Positions 50,866 through 59,986 of a stretch of DNA of 64,000 bases are shown here, piece after piece. This DNA is from an uncultured Porphyromonadaceae bacterium (GTDB lineage: Bacteria; Bacteroidota; Bacteroidia; Bacteroidales; Muribaculaceae). Positions within the stretch are counted from its first letter, which is position 1. The number at the start of each line of letters is the position of its first letter. The notes under the pieces are model-generated. The model was not told the origin of the DNA and made no database searches. It saw only the letters and a list, made by a program, of their open reading frames with translations. The stretch spans positions 1 to 64,000 of the forward strand of contig CALDIF010000033.1 of NCBI GenBank assembly GCA_937901905.1. The letters run 5' to 3'. A program made the translations under genes and the position numbers.

Positions 50866-53490
50866 ATGCTGACAGCAAAAGAAATTCGTGAAGCGTTCAA
50901 ACGTTTCTTTGAGGAGCACGGACACCACATCGTGCCGTCGGCTCCAATGGTAATTAAAGATGATCCCACACTGATGTTCACCAACGCCGGTATGAACCAG
51001 TTTAAGGACATCATACTCGGCAACAAGCCCATACAGTGGCGACGTGTTGCCGATTCTCAAAAGTGCTTGCGCGTGAGCGGCAAGCACAACGACCTCGAGG
51101 AAGTCGGGCACGACACCTACCACCACACGATGTTTGAGATGTTGGGAAATTGGTCGTTCGGCGACTATTTCAAGCATGAGGCAATAGACATGGCATGGGA
51201 GTTTCTCGTCGATGTCCTCAAGATAGATCCGGCAAACCTGTATGCGACGGTATTTGAGGGATATGCACCCGAGGGTTTGGAACGCGACAACGAGGCTGCC
51301 GGTTACTGGGAGTCTCACTTACCCGCCGACAACATCATCAACGGTAACCGCCACGACAATTTTTGGGAAATGGGTGACACCGGACCATGCGGCCCGTGTA
51401 GCGAGATCCACATTGACCTGCGTGATGCTGATGCCAAGGCTGCCGTTCCCGGTCGCGAGCGAGTCAACAAGGACGACCCACAGGTGATTGAGATATGGAA
51501 CCTCGTGTTCATGCAATATAATCGCAAGGCCGACGGCTCACTCGAACCGCTACCCAATCGCGTCATTGACACCGGTATGGGATTTGAGCGCTTGTGTATG
51601 GCATTGCAAGGCAAGCAAAGCAACTACGACACCGATGTGTTTCAACCGTTGATTGGTGCCATAGGTCAGTTGGCAGGTAAACGCTACGGTGAGAACCATG
51701 ACGTTGATGTTGCAATGCGTGTAATTGCCGACCACGTGCGCACCATCGCATTCTCCATTGCCGACGGGCAACTGCCGGGTAATGCCAAGGCGGGTTATGT
51801 GATACGCCGCATCTTGCGCCGTGCCGTGCGTTACGGCTACACTTTCCTCGGATTCAAACAAGCCTTCATGTACACGCTGATAGACACACTCATCGAGTCG
51901 ATGGGTGATGCTTACCCCGAGTTGCCGGCTCAAGCCGAGATAATACGTCAAGTGACTCGTGAAGAGGAGGAATCGTTTTTGCGCACACTCGAAACGGGAA
52001 TGAAACTCATCGACGGTGTGATTGCCGAGACCCGCCAAGCAGGCAAGACTGTGGTAGACGGCGAGAAAGCATTTTTGTTATATGACACCTACGGATTTCC
52101 GCTTGACCTGACGCAACTCATTTTGCGCGAGCAAGGTATGACGGTTGACGAGGAAGGTTTTGCAGCCCGTATGGCAGCGCAAAAGCAACGTGCTCGCAAT
52201 GCTGCACAAGTCGATGCGGGCGACTGGGTCGAGTTGAGCGAGGGTGTGACCGAGTTCGTGGGCTACGACCACACGGTATGCAAGGCGCGCATTTTGCGCT
52301 ACCGCAAGGTCACTCAAAAGGGTAACAGCATTTACCAACTCGTGCTTGACCGCACACCATTCTATGCCGAGATGGGAGGTCAAGTGGGTGATCGCGGCAC
52401 CTTGACCGATGATGCCGGCAACGTAACGACAGTGCTTGACTGCAAGCGCGAAATGGGTCAGCCGGTACACATTGTGGCACAACTGCCCACCGATGTCAAT
52501 GGCTCGTTCACGGCAACTATCGACATTAAAGCGCGTGTTGCAATTTCCTGCAATCACACTGCGACCCACTTGCTGCACGCCGCACTGCGCCACGTGCTCG
52601 GCACTCATGTCGAGCAGAAAGGCTCGCTCGTTGATGCCAAGAGTTTGCGATTTGATTTCTCTCACTTCAAGAAAGTGACACCCGAGGAGTTGCGTGCTGT
52701 CGAACACCTCGCCAACGAGATGGTGCGTAGCGCAACGGCGCGCGAGGAACATCGCAACATGCCCATTGCCGACGCTCGCGCAATGGGTGCGATGGCACTG
52801 TTCGGCGAGAAATACGGCGACACGGTGCGCGTTATTCGCTATGGCGAGTCGGTCGAGTTGTGCGGTGGCACTCATGTGGCAAACACGGGGCAAATTGGCA
52901 TGATACGCATCGTCAGCGAGAGTTCGATTGCTGCCGGTGTACGTCGCATTGAGGCCATCACAGGCGAGCGTGTTGAAGAGGTTATGGACGCACTGCAAGA
53001 CACTCTCTCCGAGATAAAGTCCTTGCTCGGCAACGCCCCCGATGCGATGGTCGCCCTGCGCAAGTCGCTCGCCGAGAATGCCTCGTTGCGCCAACAAGCC
53101 GACAATTTCATTGCCGAGCGCATCAAGGACATCAAGGAACGCATCACACAAGAAGCGACAATTGTGGGAACGACGAGAGTGCTGTCATTGCGCGGTCCCA
53201 TGTTACCCGATGTGGTGCGCGGCGTGGCTAATGCCACACTTGCTTCGGGCGATGAAGCAACGGCATTTATCGCCGCAACAGTGAGCGACGGTAAGCCGAT
53301 GTTGACAGTCGCGCTGAGCAAAGACCTCGTCACAGCCGGAGTCAAAGCGAGCGATATTGTCCGCGCTGCAGCAGCACACATCAAGGGCGGCGGTGGCGGA
53401 CAGCCTCAAATGGCACAAGCCGGCGGACGCGAACCTGAAGGACTCGATGCTGCTTTTGCCACCATGGTCGCTGTGTTTAACAATAATTGA
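50866..53490 (+). CDS. alaS: Alanine--tRNA ligase
   Basis: An 874-residue class II synthetase. It has the catalytic core (MFTNAGMNQFKDIILG, SQKCLRVSGKHNDLEEVG), the helical tRNA-recognition part, the editing domain with HTATHLLHAAL and CGGTHVANTG (zinc-site residues), and the C-Ala domain ending GGGGGQPQMAQAGG. Length is normal. Two lipoprotein genes follow closely (3 bp then overlap), so they may be cotranscribed. Confidence 0.97.
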   Translation: MLTAKEIREAFKRFFEEHGHHIVPSAPMVIKDDPTLMFTNAGMNQFKDIILGNKPIQWRRVADSQKCLRVSGKHNDLEEVGHDTYHHTMFEMLGNWSFGDYFKHEAIDMAWEFLVDVLKIDPANLYATVFEGYAPEGLERDNEAAGYWESHLPADNIINGNRHDNFWEMGDTGPCGPCSEIHIDLRDADAKAAVPGRERVNKDDPQVIEIWNLVFMQYNRKADGSLEPLPNRVIDTGMGFERLCMALQGKQSNYDTDVFQPLIGAIGQLAGKRYGENHDVDVAMRVIADHVRTIAFSIADGQLPGNAKAGYVIRRILRRAVRYGYTFLGFKQAFMYTLIDTLIESMGDAYPELPAQAEIIRQVTREEEESFLRTLETGMKLIDGVIAETRQAGKTVVDGEKAFLLYDTYGFPLDLTQLILREQGMTVDEEGFAARMAAQKQRARNAAQVDAGDWVELSEGVTEFVGYDHTVCKARILRYRKVTQKGNSIYQLVLDRTPFYAEMGGQVGDRGTLTDDAGNVTTVLDCKREMGQPVHIVAQLPTDVNGSFTATIDIKARVAISCNHTATHLLHAALRHVLGTHVEQKGSLVDAKSLRFDFSHFKKVTPEELRAVEHLANEMVRSATAREEHRNMPIADARAMGAMALFGEKYGDTVRVIRYGESVELCGGTHVANTGQIGMIRIVSESSIAAGVRRIEAITGERVEEVMDALQDTLSEIKSLLGNAPDAMVALRKSLAENASLRQQADNFIAERIKDIKERITQEATIVGTTRVLSLRGPMLPDVVRGVANATLASGDEATAFIAATVSDGKPMLTVALSKDLVTAGVKASDIVRAAAAHIKGGGGGQPQMAQAGGREPEGLDAAFATMVAVFNNN

Positions 53491-53492
53491 AT

Positions 53493-53819
53493 ATGAAGTT
53501 CTGTCGAATTTTATACCGAACGTTGACGGCACTTGCCCTGTTGACCGCTATAGTGTCCTGCAAGGGTAATTCGACAACTGACGTGACGACACCTTCGAGC
53601 GAGGTGTCCGAAGCGGCAATAGCCGCTGCCGGGCATCTCGTTGCGACAGATCACAGCGACACGCTTGCATTACAGCGTGCCATTCTCGATGCCAAGGCTA
53701 TCAGCGGCAAGTGGCTCATGAAAGGCGATACCGCCTCGGTGAACACTTTCGACAAGGCGTTCGCCGACTATCTCAAACAACAAGACACCGAACTATACAA
53801 CGCAATTTTTGCACAATGA
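53493..53819 (+). CDS. Small lipoprotein of unknown function
   Basis: A 108-residue lipoprotein: signal with ALLTAIVSC (cysteine about 25), then a hydrophilic helical domain (about 45-108) rich in Ala, Asp and Lys. I do not recognise a family. ATG 53493 begins 3 bp after the alaS stop; its own stop overlaps the start of the next lipoprotein gene (ATGA). The pair may act together in the envelope. Confidence 0.65.
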   Translation: MKFCRILYRTLTALALLTAIVSCKGNSTTDVTTPSSEVSEAAIAAAGHLVATDHSDTLALQRAILDAKAISGKWLMKGDTASVNTFDKAFADYLKQQDTELYNAIFAQ

Positions 53820-54466
53820 AAATCAAACATCTACTACTTCTCGCTGTGACATTGCTGTTGCTCACCTCTTGCACCGATACCACACGCCGGGGCACTCGCC
53901 TGGGCGATGATTTCATCAACACTTGGCGAGCAACAGGCGACCTCGCCCGAGTGGTCGCCGAGCACGATGCCGTGGTGGACAGCCTGACATTCGGGTGGCA
54001 AGCGGGCATTGTGAACAACGCGTTTATCGAGCGAGTCGAGAGTGCCGGGAACGACACGATGTCTGTTGCGGCACGCGCCATCGCACTCGGCACCGATGCT
54101 TTTGCCGAGCACTACGCCTCGCAACTTATTGAGACACTGTTGAATGACGACAATTTCACCCCCGAGCAGGCGGGAGCACAACTCACATTAGTGTACACCG
54201 CGTTGGGTCGAGTAGGACGCGCCGACCTTGCCGAAGTTTATCACATCTCGTTAGACCGCTTGACGCGCGAGTTGCCCTTTGACAAGCAAATGCGTGTCTA
54301 CGCGCGTGCCGCCACGCCTGCCGAGTTGGGCAGACAACTTGCCGCCGAACGCAAGTTGCCCGGTGTCGACACGACCGAAATAAACCACCGTTTTGATGCG
54401 CTTCAACACATTTACGATGACGCACAAATGGTCGCGTGTCGTGCGGCGTATGAGGCAAATCGGTGA
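53816..54466 (+). CDS. Helical lipoprotein of unknown function
   Basis: A 216-residue lipoprotein: LLLLTSC (cysteine about 19), then mostly helical sequence with Ala/Glu-rich repeats that could be TPR-like (for example AGAQLTLVYTALGRVGRADL). ATG 53816 overlaps the preceding stop; an ORF extending upstream to 53711 lacks the signal. No family recognised. It is translationally coupled to the smaller lipoprotein. Confidence 0.65.
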   Translation: MKIKHLLLLAVTLLLLTSCTDTTRRGTRLGDDFINTWRATGDLARVVAEHDAVVDSLTFGWQAGIVNNAFIERVESAGNDTMSVAARAIALGTDAFAEHYASQLIETLLNDDNFTPEQAGAQLTLVYTALGRVGRADLAEVYHISLDRLTRELPFDKQMRVYARAATPAELGRQLAAERKLPGVDTTEINHRFDALQHIYDDAQMVACRAAYEANR

Positions 54467-54543
54467 TATACAATGCTGTTGACACCTATATTCATATCAT
54501 CATCGAATCAAAAATTCAGTTTCGGCAAACACGCTTGTAACCG

Positions 54544-55533
54544 ATGAATATAAAGGATTTATATAACGACTATCTGACATCGTTCAATGCCTACTTGAAC
54601 TCCATGTCATTACCCGGTTCTCCGGCTCACCTGTATGAACCCATAGTCTACACCATGTCGCTGGGTGGCAAACGTTTGCGACCGGTTCTCACCTTGATGA
54701 CCGCCGACATGTTCGGGGCGAAGCGCAGTGATGTGTTGCCGGTGGCCCTCTCAATTGAGATGTTCCATAACTTCACGCTGTTGCACGATGATGTGATGGA
54801 TCGTGCCGACGTGAGACGCGGTCGACCCACAGTACACCGCAAGTGGAACGACAACGTTGCTATCCTCAGCGGAGACACGATGCTCACTCTTGCAACACAA
54901 TATCTCACTCTCGTGCCCGAGCACTACCTCAAAGGGGCGATTGAATTGTTTAACCGCACAGCAATAGAGATCTACGAGGGTCAACAGATGGACATGGACT
55001 TTGAGCAACGTGATGATGTGACCGTTGCCGAATACATGGAGATGATACGCTTGAAAACATCGGTGTTACTCGGCGCAGCGTGTCGCATGGGTGCACTCGT
55101 TGGCGGAGCAAGTTCCGACGACTCGAATGCACTGTATGAAATGGGGGTTAATTTGGGCTTGGCATTCCAGTTGCAAGACGACTTACTTGACGTGTGGGGC
55201 GATCCTGAAAAGTTCGGCAAACAAATAGGCGGAGACATCATGTGCGGCAAAAAAACGTTCTTGCTCATCACCGCGATGACCGAGGCTACCGGTGCCGATC
55301 GAGATGTCTTGGCTTACTATATCGGCGGCGATGGCAGGTGTGCTCCTCGCGAGCAGAAAGTCACTGCCGTAATGTCTGTTTACGACAACTTGGGACTGCG
55401 CGAACGTGCAATATCGTCAATAGCATCTTACAGCGCAAAGGCTGTCAGTGTCCTAAGCAAGACATCGCTATCTCCCCACAATATTAGTGTCTTGTCGGAA
55501 TTGATTAACATGTTGACCTCACGCGAATCTTAA
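54544..55533 (+). CDS. Polyprenyl diphosphate synthase
   Basis: A 329-residue trans-prenyltransferase. The first aspartate-rich motif is LLHDDVMDRADVRRGRPT and the second LQDDLLDVWGD; GGKRLRPVL is the usual substrate loop. It builds a C40-type or similar chain for menaquinone by head-to-tail addition of isopentenyl diphosphate; chain length cannot be read safely. The gene stands alone, 77 bp after the lipoprotein pair and 70 bp before the GT2 gene. Confidence 0.9.
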   Translation: MNIKDLYNDYLTSFNAYLNSMSLPGSPAHLYEPIVYTMSLGGKRLRPVLTLMTADMFGAKRSDVLPVALSIEMFHNFTLLHDDVMDRADVRRGRPTVHRKWNDNVAILSGDTMLTLATQYLTLVPEHYLKGAIELFNRTAIEIYEGQQMDMDFEQRDDVTVAEYMEMIRLKTSVLLGAACRMGALVGGASSDDSNALYEMGVNLGLAFQLQDDLLDVWGDPEKFGKQIGGDIMCGKKTFLLITAMTEATGADRDVLAYYIGGDGRCAPREQKVTAVMSVYDNLGLRERAISSIASYSAKAVSVLSKTSLSPHNISVLSELINMLTSRES

Positions 55534-55603
55534 AGACCAACACAACAAATTATCAATCAAGTAATTACAGGTTCTCTAAACCATTTATCACTAATTGTGC
55601 GTT

Positions 55604-56857
55604 ATGACATTCGGAATTAACGATATACCTGTTGCCGTGTGGGTTTTATTAGGGTCGTCGCTCATTGCCGGCATGATAGTTGCGATATGGCAATGGCAAC
55701 GCGCCAATATCATGCGTTCACACGTCGCGGCGCTCAACCGGGCAGAGCACTCGCGCGATACCAACAGCGCGACCGAAACCGTCGGCGATGACGAGACCAC
55801 ACTCGCCGGCGAGCCGACGACACAGCAAGTTGAGCACGAGAAACCCGGCGTGACAGTGATTGTTGATGCTCGCAACGAACTCACCGAATTGCGCCAATGC
55901 TTGCCCCGCATTCTCCACCAGGATTATCCGACCTTCGAAGTGATTGTCGTGGTCGGTGCTCAAGGTGAAGCGGCAGGCGAAACATTGAGTGAGATACGCT
56001 CACAGTTCGACAATTTGCACGTAACTTTCGCGCCACGCGAGACACGAGGTCTTTCGCGCAAGAAACTGGCATTAATGTTGGGTATCAAAGCATCTGAATA
56101 TCCCATTATACTCACTACTAACGCAAACTGCCGCCCGTCCAGCGAACGGTGGTTATCACTGATGATGAGTTTGTTTGAACCGGGTGTTGACGTAGTGCTC
56201 GGTTACAGTCATTACCGCTATAGCCGCGACCGCGGTCCGGGCAAGTTTTATCGTGTGTTCGACACGGTGAGTACCGGCACACAATGGATAGTGAGTGCCC
56301 TGTCGGGACACCCCTATCGCGGCACCTGCGACAACCTTGCTTATCGCAAACAAGTATTCTTTGACCATAGCGGTTTCGCCAAGTCCATGCACCTGCAATG
56401 GGGAGATGACGACGTGTGGGTGAGCGAGATTTCCACCGCAAGCAACACTCGCGTACAACTGCTGCCCGAGAGCCAGTTACATTCTCACTACGATAACATG
56501 TCACATGCCCACACCGTGTGGAAAATGCGACGGGATTTCACCGCCGGTCTGGTGCGCCGACAGCCGCGAGTGGTTCAAGCAGTGATGTCGTGTTTGGCAT
56601 GGTGTCATTTTCTTGCCGCAATAGCGGCCATTGCTTGCGCTCCCACATCGGCGGTCGTCATCGGCGTTGCAGCATTGTCGTTGCTGCTCGCGTGGGTGGT
56701 GACGATGATAGCCGTGAGACGGCAATGCGACGTGTTGTGCGCACCTCGTCCCTTGTTAGGCGTGCCACTGTTCACCCTTTTGCGTCCTATTGTCAATATA
56801 GGCTATCGCATCTACGAGCGTCCTAATCAATATATCAACTACACTAATCACATTTGA
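55604..56857 (+). CDS. GT2-type glycosyltransferase-like membrane protein with altered DxD
   Basis: A 417-residue protein with one N-terminal membrane segment (about 8-28), a GT-A domain (about 80-330) and two C-terminal segments (about 335-385). VTVIVDARNELTELRQCLP opens the GT2 fold and WGDDDVW sits where the catalytic acidic motif is expected. The metal-binding DxD, usually LLTDADC in this group, reads LTTNANC (N173, N175), so sugar-nucleotide binding may be altered or metal independent. It overlaps the acyltransferase gene by 4 bp (TTGA). ATG 55604 was chosen; an upstream TTG at 55595 is less likely. Confidence 0.85.
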   Translation: MTFGINDIPVAVWVLLGSSLIAGMIVAIWQWQRANIMRSHVAALNRAEHSRDTNSATETVGDDETTLAGEPTTQQVEHEKPGVTVIVDARNELTELRQCLPRILHQDYPTFEVIVVVGAQGEAAGETLSEIRSQFDNLHVTFAPRETRGLSRKKLALMLGIKASEYPIILTTNANCRPSSERWLSLMMSLFEPGVDVVLGYSHYRYSRDRGPGKFYRVFDTVSTGTQWIVSALSGHPYRGTCDNLAYRKQVFFDHSGFAKSMHLQWGDDDVWVSEISTASNTRVQLLPESQLHSHYDNMSHAHTVWKMRRDFTAGLVRRQPRVVQAVMSCLAWCHFLAAIAAIACAPTSAVVIGVAALSLLLAWVVTMIAVRRQCDVLCAPRPLLGVPLFTLLRPIVNIGYRIYERPNQYINYTNHI

Positions 56858-57903
56858 TTAAATCGTTGACTTCATGGCGTGGCTTGATGGTGCTGAGCGT
56901 AATCGTGATGCACTCGGGCGTCCATGCCGCCGACCAGTTAAGTTGGGCAGCGGTGGTGCTTTTCTTTGTGTCAAGCGGCTTCTTGTTGTCGATGAAACAC
57001 CCTGTTGAGCGCCCCACTATCGAGTCGTGCCGTTCATCTTGGATACACCTTGCTCGCAAGGTGTATCCGCTTCACCTTCTCGCCCTTGCCGCGTTGTGCC
57101 TGATCACATGGCGCATCGGTGCTTTTACTTTCACCCGAGCATTGCCGCTCGAAGCAATGTTGATACAATCGTGGTTCCCGTCGCGCGACATTTTCCTCAG
57201 TTATAACAAGCCGTCATGGTTTCTCGCCACTTTGCTGGCATTATACGCCCTTTATCCTCTATTGAGGTCCGCACTCAATCACTTGAGTTTGCGAGCGCGC
57301 GTGGCTACGGTGATTGTGTTCACGACGGCGATGGCTGTGTTGATGTACTCGGCACCGACCGGAACGCTCACCTATATGCATGTGTGTCCGCTCGTGCGTG
57401 TGGGCGATTTCTTGTGGGGAATGGTGGCTCACGACGTGTGGCAGTCGCCACAGTGGCAGCGGTATAGCGCGCGCGTTTCGTCAAATGTACTTGAAATCGG
57501 CGCAGTTGCCTTGCTGTGCTTGTTCATTTTTATTGACATCGCCAGCGATGACGCTTTACTCGCGTGGAACAGCAACTTGCTGTTTTGGCTTCCGGTATCA
57601 ATACTCGTGTTGACTTGTGCCACAAGCAACCGCCGCGAGGGTATCATCTCGCGAATTATGATACACTCACCGTTTACTTTTTTTGGTGGGATAAGTCTCG
57701 AATTATATCTGCTTCACTGCCCCGTTGCCGCATTCATCGGTGTTGTCCTGCCCGCGATCTTGGAACATTGGCAACTGACGTTGGCGGTGCCGGGTTGGAC
57801 AGTGGTACTAACCGCACTGATTATAGTTTCATGGGTGACAAATCGGGTGACACAGAGAATAAAGCGAATAAAGAATAAAAACAAGGCAAATGTTGCATTA
57901 TAA
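56854..57903 (+). CDS. Acyltransferase 3 family membrane protein
   Basis: A 349-residue protein with about ten membrane segments of the acyltransferase-3 family. The conserved Arg (TSWRG, R9) and His (VMHSGV) lie in the first segment. The TTG start at 56854 is needed to keep the Arg; the first ATG (56887) would lose it. Such enzymes O-acetylate or succinylate surface glycans. It overlaps the GT2-like gene by four bases, so the two probably work on the same envelope glycan. Confidence 0.82.
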   Translation: MIKSLTSWRGLMVLSVIVMHSGVHAADQLSWAAVVLFFVSSGFLLSMKHPVERPTIESCRSSWIHLARKVYPLHLLALAALCLITWRIGAFTFTRALPLEAMLIQSWFPSRDIFLSYNKPSWFLATLLALYALYPLLRSALNHLSLRARVATVIVFTTAMAVLMYSAPTGTLTYMHVCPLVRVGDFLWGMVAHDVWQSPQWQRYSARVSSNVLEIGAVALLCLFIFIDIASDDALLAWNSNLLFWLPVSILVLTCATSNRREGIISRIMIHSPFTFFGGISLELYLLHCPVAAFIGVVLPAILEHWQLTLAVPGWTVVLTALIIVSWVTNRVTQRIKRIKNKNKANVAL

Positions 57904-57923
57904 GTTGTAATTTCGTACATTTG
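57893..57923 (+). promoter_or_regulatory. Promoter of argR
   Basis: TTG at 57893-57895, a 20-bp spacer and TACATTTG at 57916-57923. ATG 57959 is 35 bp downstream. No clear ARG box was found. Confidence 0.65.
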
Positions 57924-57958
57924 CAACTAAATACACAATAACCGAAATTCAAATTAAG

Positions 57959-58423
57959 ATGAAAGAACGTGATGACAGACTGCAAACAATTAGGGAACTA
58001 ATCGAAACAGATGAGGTTGGCAGCCAAAATGAACTTGTATCCAAGTTGAGAGAAAGAGGATACAACATCACGCAAGCCACGTTGTCTCGCGACCTGCGCC
58101 GTTTGGGCATAAACAAGGTAGCGACCGGTTACGGATATAAATATGTGTTAGGGACTCCGCATCTGTATAACGCTGCTCTTGAGGGAGAGTCTGCCAACAA
58201 GCGGCATCGTGCACCGGTGATGTCGGTTGACTTTTCGGGTAATTTCGCGGTTATCAAGACTCGCAACGGTTACGCGACCGGTTTGGCTTACGATATAGAC
58301 ATGAGCCACTCGGCTCTCATCTTGGGCACCATTGCCGGTGCCGACACGGTGTTTGCGATTATTCGTGAAGGCGTTTCGCGCGAACAAGCCACACGCTTCT
58401 TCGAGGCCTTGAGCGAATATTAA
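57959..58423 (+). CDS. argR: Arginine repressor ArgR
   Basis: A 154-residue regulator of arginine genes. It has the N-terminal winged helix (GSQNELVSKLRERGYNITQA, then TLSRDLRRLGINKV) and the C-terminal oligomerisation domain that binds arginine (AYDIDMSHSALILGTIAGAD). The hexamer represses arg biosynthesis and may activate catabolism. No arg gene is in the window. Its stop overlaps the GtrA stop on the other strand (TTAA). Confidence 0.95.
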   Translation: MKERDDRLQTIRELIETDEVGSQNELVSKLRERGYNITQATLSRDLRRLGINKVATGYGYKYVLGTPHLYNAALEGESANKRHRAPVMSVDFSGNFAVIKTRNGYATGLAYDIDMSHSALILGTIAGADTVFAIIREGVSREQATRFFEALSEY

Positions 58424-58869
58424 TCGCGTGTGGGGAACGCGACAAAGCGGTTGTACGCGTAGTTAGCGAGCGTATAAACTACCATTGAAAGGCACATGAC
58501 AATGTTTTGCCCGGGTTTCTTCATGGGTAACCACGACACCATTTCCATATCTTTCCACCCCAGCCCTTCAAGCAAGAACCACCCCACTGCACCCTGCAGC
58601 AGCCAACATAGGGCGAAACCGCCGGCAAACAACAATGCTTGACGACCTATGTTGCCTTTAGCCTTGAAAACCCATGCACGGTTCATCATGAAACTGTTAA
58701 TCACGCCTGCTATATATGCCACAATGTTTGCCAAGCCGTAGGGCGCGCCGGCGTGTGTGTTCAGCAGATAAAACACTACAAGCGTGATGAGTGTGTTGAT
58801 CACACCCACCAAGCCGTACTTGAGTAATTGCACGCCGGTCTTGCGCGCCTCTGTTTTGTTGATTTTCAT
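58420..58869 (-). CDS. GtrA-like membrane protein
   Basis: A 149-residue protein with four membrane segments of the GtrA family (LLKYGLVGVINTLITLVVFY, NIVAYIAGVINSFMMNRAWVF), thought to carry or flip undecaprenyl-linked sugars. The start at ATG 58869 was chosen; the frame is open upstream but overlaps the TRIC gene. It lies 2 bp after the TRIC-type gene and is last of a probable minus-strand operon from zapB. The tail-to-tail contact with argR leaves no space for a terminator. Confidence 0.85.
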   Translation of the reverse strand: MKINKTEARKTGVQLLKYGLVGVINTLITLVVFYLLNTHAGAPYGLANIVAYIAGVINSFMMNRAWVFKAKGNIGRQALLFAGGFALCWLLQGAVGWFLLEGLGWKDMEMVSWLPMKKPGQNIVMCLSMVVYTLANYAYNRFVAFPTRD

Positions 58870-58871
58870 GA

Positions 58872-59513
58872 TTAATCGGTCATTATAGGGAATTTCCAAC
58901 CATGCTTGACGGCAAGGAAGCGGAGTGCTATCACCAGCATAGCACATGCCGATTGTTGAAGCACGCTGCTTCCGCCCGAGAACCCGACCAGCCAGTAAAG
59001 CAAGCCTCCCGCAATACACGCCGTGGCATAAATTTCCTTGCGGAAGACCAACGGCTCTTCATTGATGAAAACATCGCGCAACACGCCACCCATTGCACCT
59101 GTTATCGTACCCATTATCAGTGCGACCCACATCGGAAACCCCATCATCAGCGTCTTGGTAATACCCACATCGACAAACAACGCGAGTCCCACAGCATCAA
59201 AGATGTAAAACGTGCCCTCAAGTCGTACAAGATATTTCTTGAAAATGATTACAACCGGCAGTGCTGTCAACGTGGCGGTGACGTACCAGTGGTCTTGCAT
59301 CCAAAAAGGGTTGATGCCGAGAAACACATCACGCATTGTACCGCCACCGATGGCGGTGACAAAACCGATGCTATACGCACCGAACCAATCGAATTTCTTG
59401 ACTGCCGCCAAGCGTATGCCACTGATAGCATAGAACAACGTAGCCACAATTTCGAGCAAAAACTCGAACGTGCCCATGTTCTGTTGTATCGACTCTACTG
59501 CACTCTGATCCAT
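58872..59513 (-). CDS. Trimeric intracellular cation channel (TRIC) family protein
   Basis: A 213-residue membrane protein with two three-helix repeats, each having the glycine-rich motif and Arg-Asp: AIGGGTMRDV and AMGGVLRDV. This is the UPF0126/YicG family, homologous to TRIC potassium channels. It lies 2 bp after gldH and 2 bp before the GtrA gene. The physiological ion is unknown. Confidence 0.88.
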   Translation of the reverse strand: MDQSAVESIQQNMGTFEFLLEIVATLFYAISGIRLAAVKKFDWFGAYSIGFVTAIGGGTMRDVFLGINPFWMQDHWYVTATLTALPVVIIFKKYLVRLEGTFYIFDAVGLALFVDVGITKTLMMGFPMWVALIMGTITGAMGGVLRDVFINEEPLVFRKEIYATACIAGGLLYWLVGFSGGSSVLQQSACAMLVIALRFLAVKHGWKFPIMTD

Positions 59514-59515
59514 GA

Positions 59516-59986
59516 TTAATGTGATAAAGTGGCTGTCACCACAAGTTCATTGACACCCGATAACATATTGACGGAATCCATCACTTGCCACACTGATATA
59601 AAGCGTGCATCAACCGGGGCTACCGCGCGCGCAAGTTCTACGCTACATTGGTATAATCCGCCGAAGCCGGCACCTTGCCAACCGCCATAGGCATCAGCAA
59701 GTTCCATGCGGACGCGATGACGGCTTGTTATAGTGTCTTTACCGACAATATCCACCAACAGGTTCAGGTCGCGGTAAGGATAAGCGGTTGTATGCCTCAC
59801 CGATAAAGTCAAGTCATATAGGGCACACGTGTCACCGTATTGCGGTTCGAAGGATATACATGCACCGTGAGCCCAGCCCGATTGAGGCACTACGGCAACC
59901 CGGGCATTCTTCATGTTCTCAGGTCGCGTGCACGCCACGAGAAAAATGATGACACACAGCACCGTATATCGACTCAACACACTCAT
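59516..59986 (-). CDS. gldH: GldH family lipoprotein
   Basis: A 156-residue lipoprotein with signal IIFLVAC (cysteine about 19) and a beta-rich domain (LTLSVRHTTAYPYRDLNLLV) typical of GldH. GldH was found as a gliding lipoprotein in Flavobacterium, but non-gliding Bacteroidales keep it beside ricT. It overlaps the ricT stop by four bases. Its role in non-gliders is unknown. Confidence 0.88.
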   Translation of the reverse strand: MSVLSRYTVLCVIIFLVACTRPENMKNARVAVVPQSGWAHGACISFEPQYGDTCALYDLTLSVRHTTAYPYRDLNLLVDIVGKDTITSRHRVRMELADAYGGWQGAGFGGLYQCSVELARAVAPVDARFISVWQVMDSVNMLSGVNELVVTATLSH

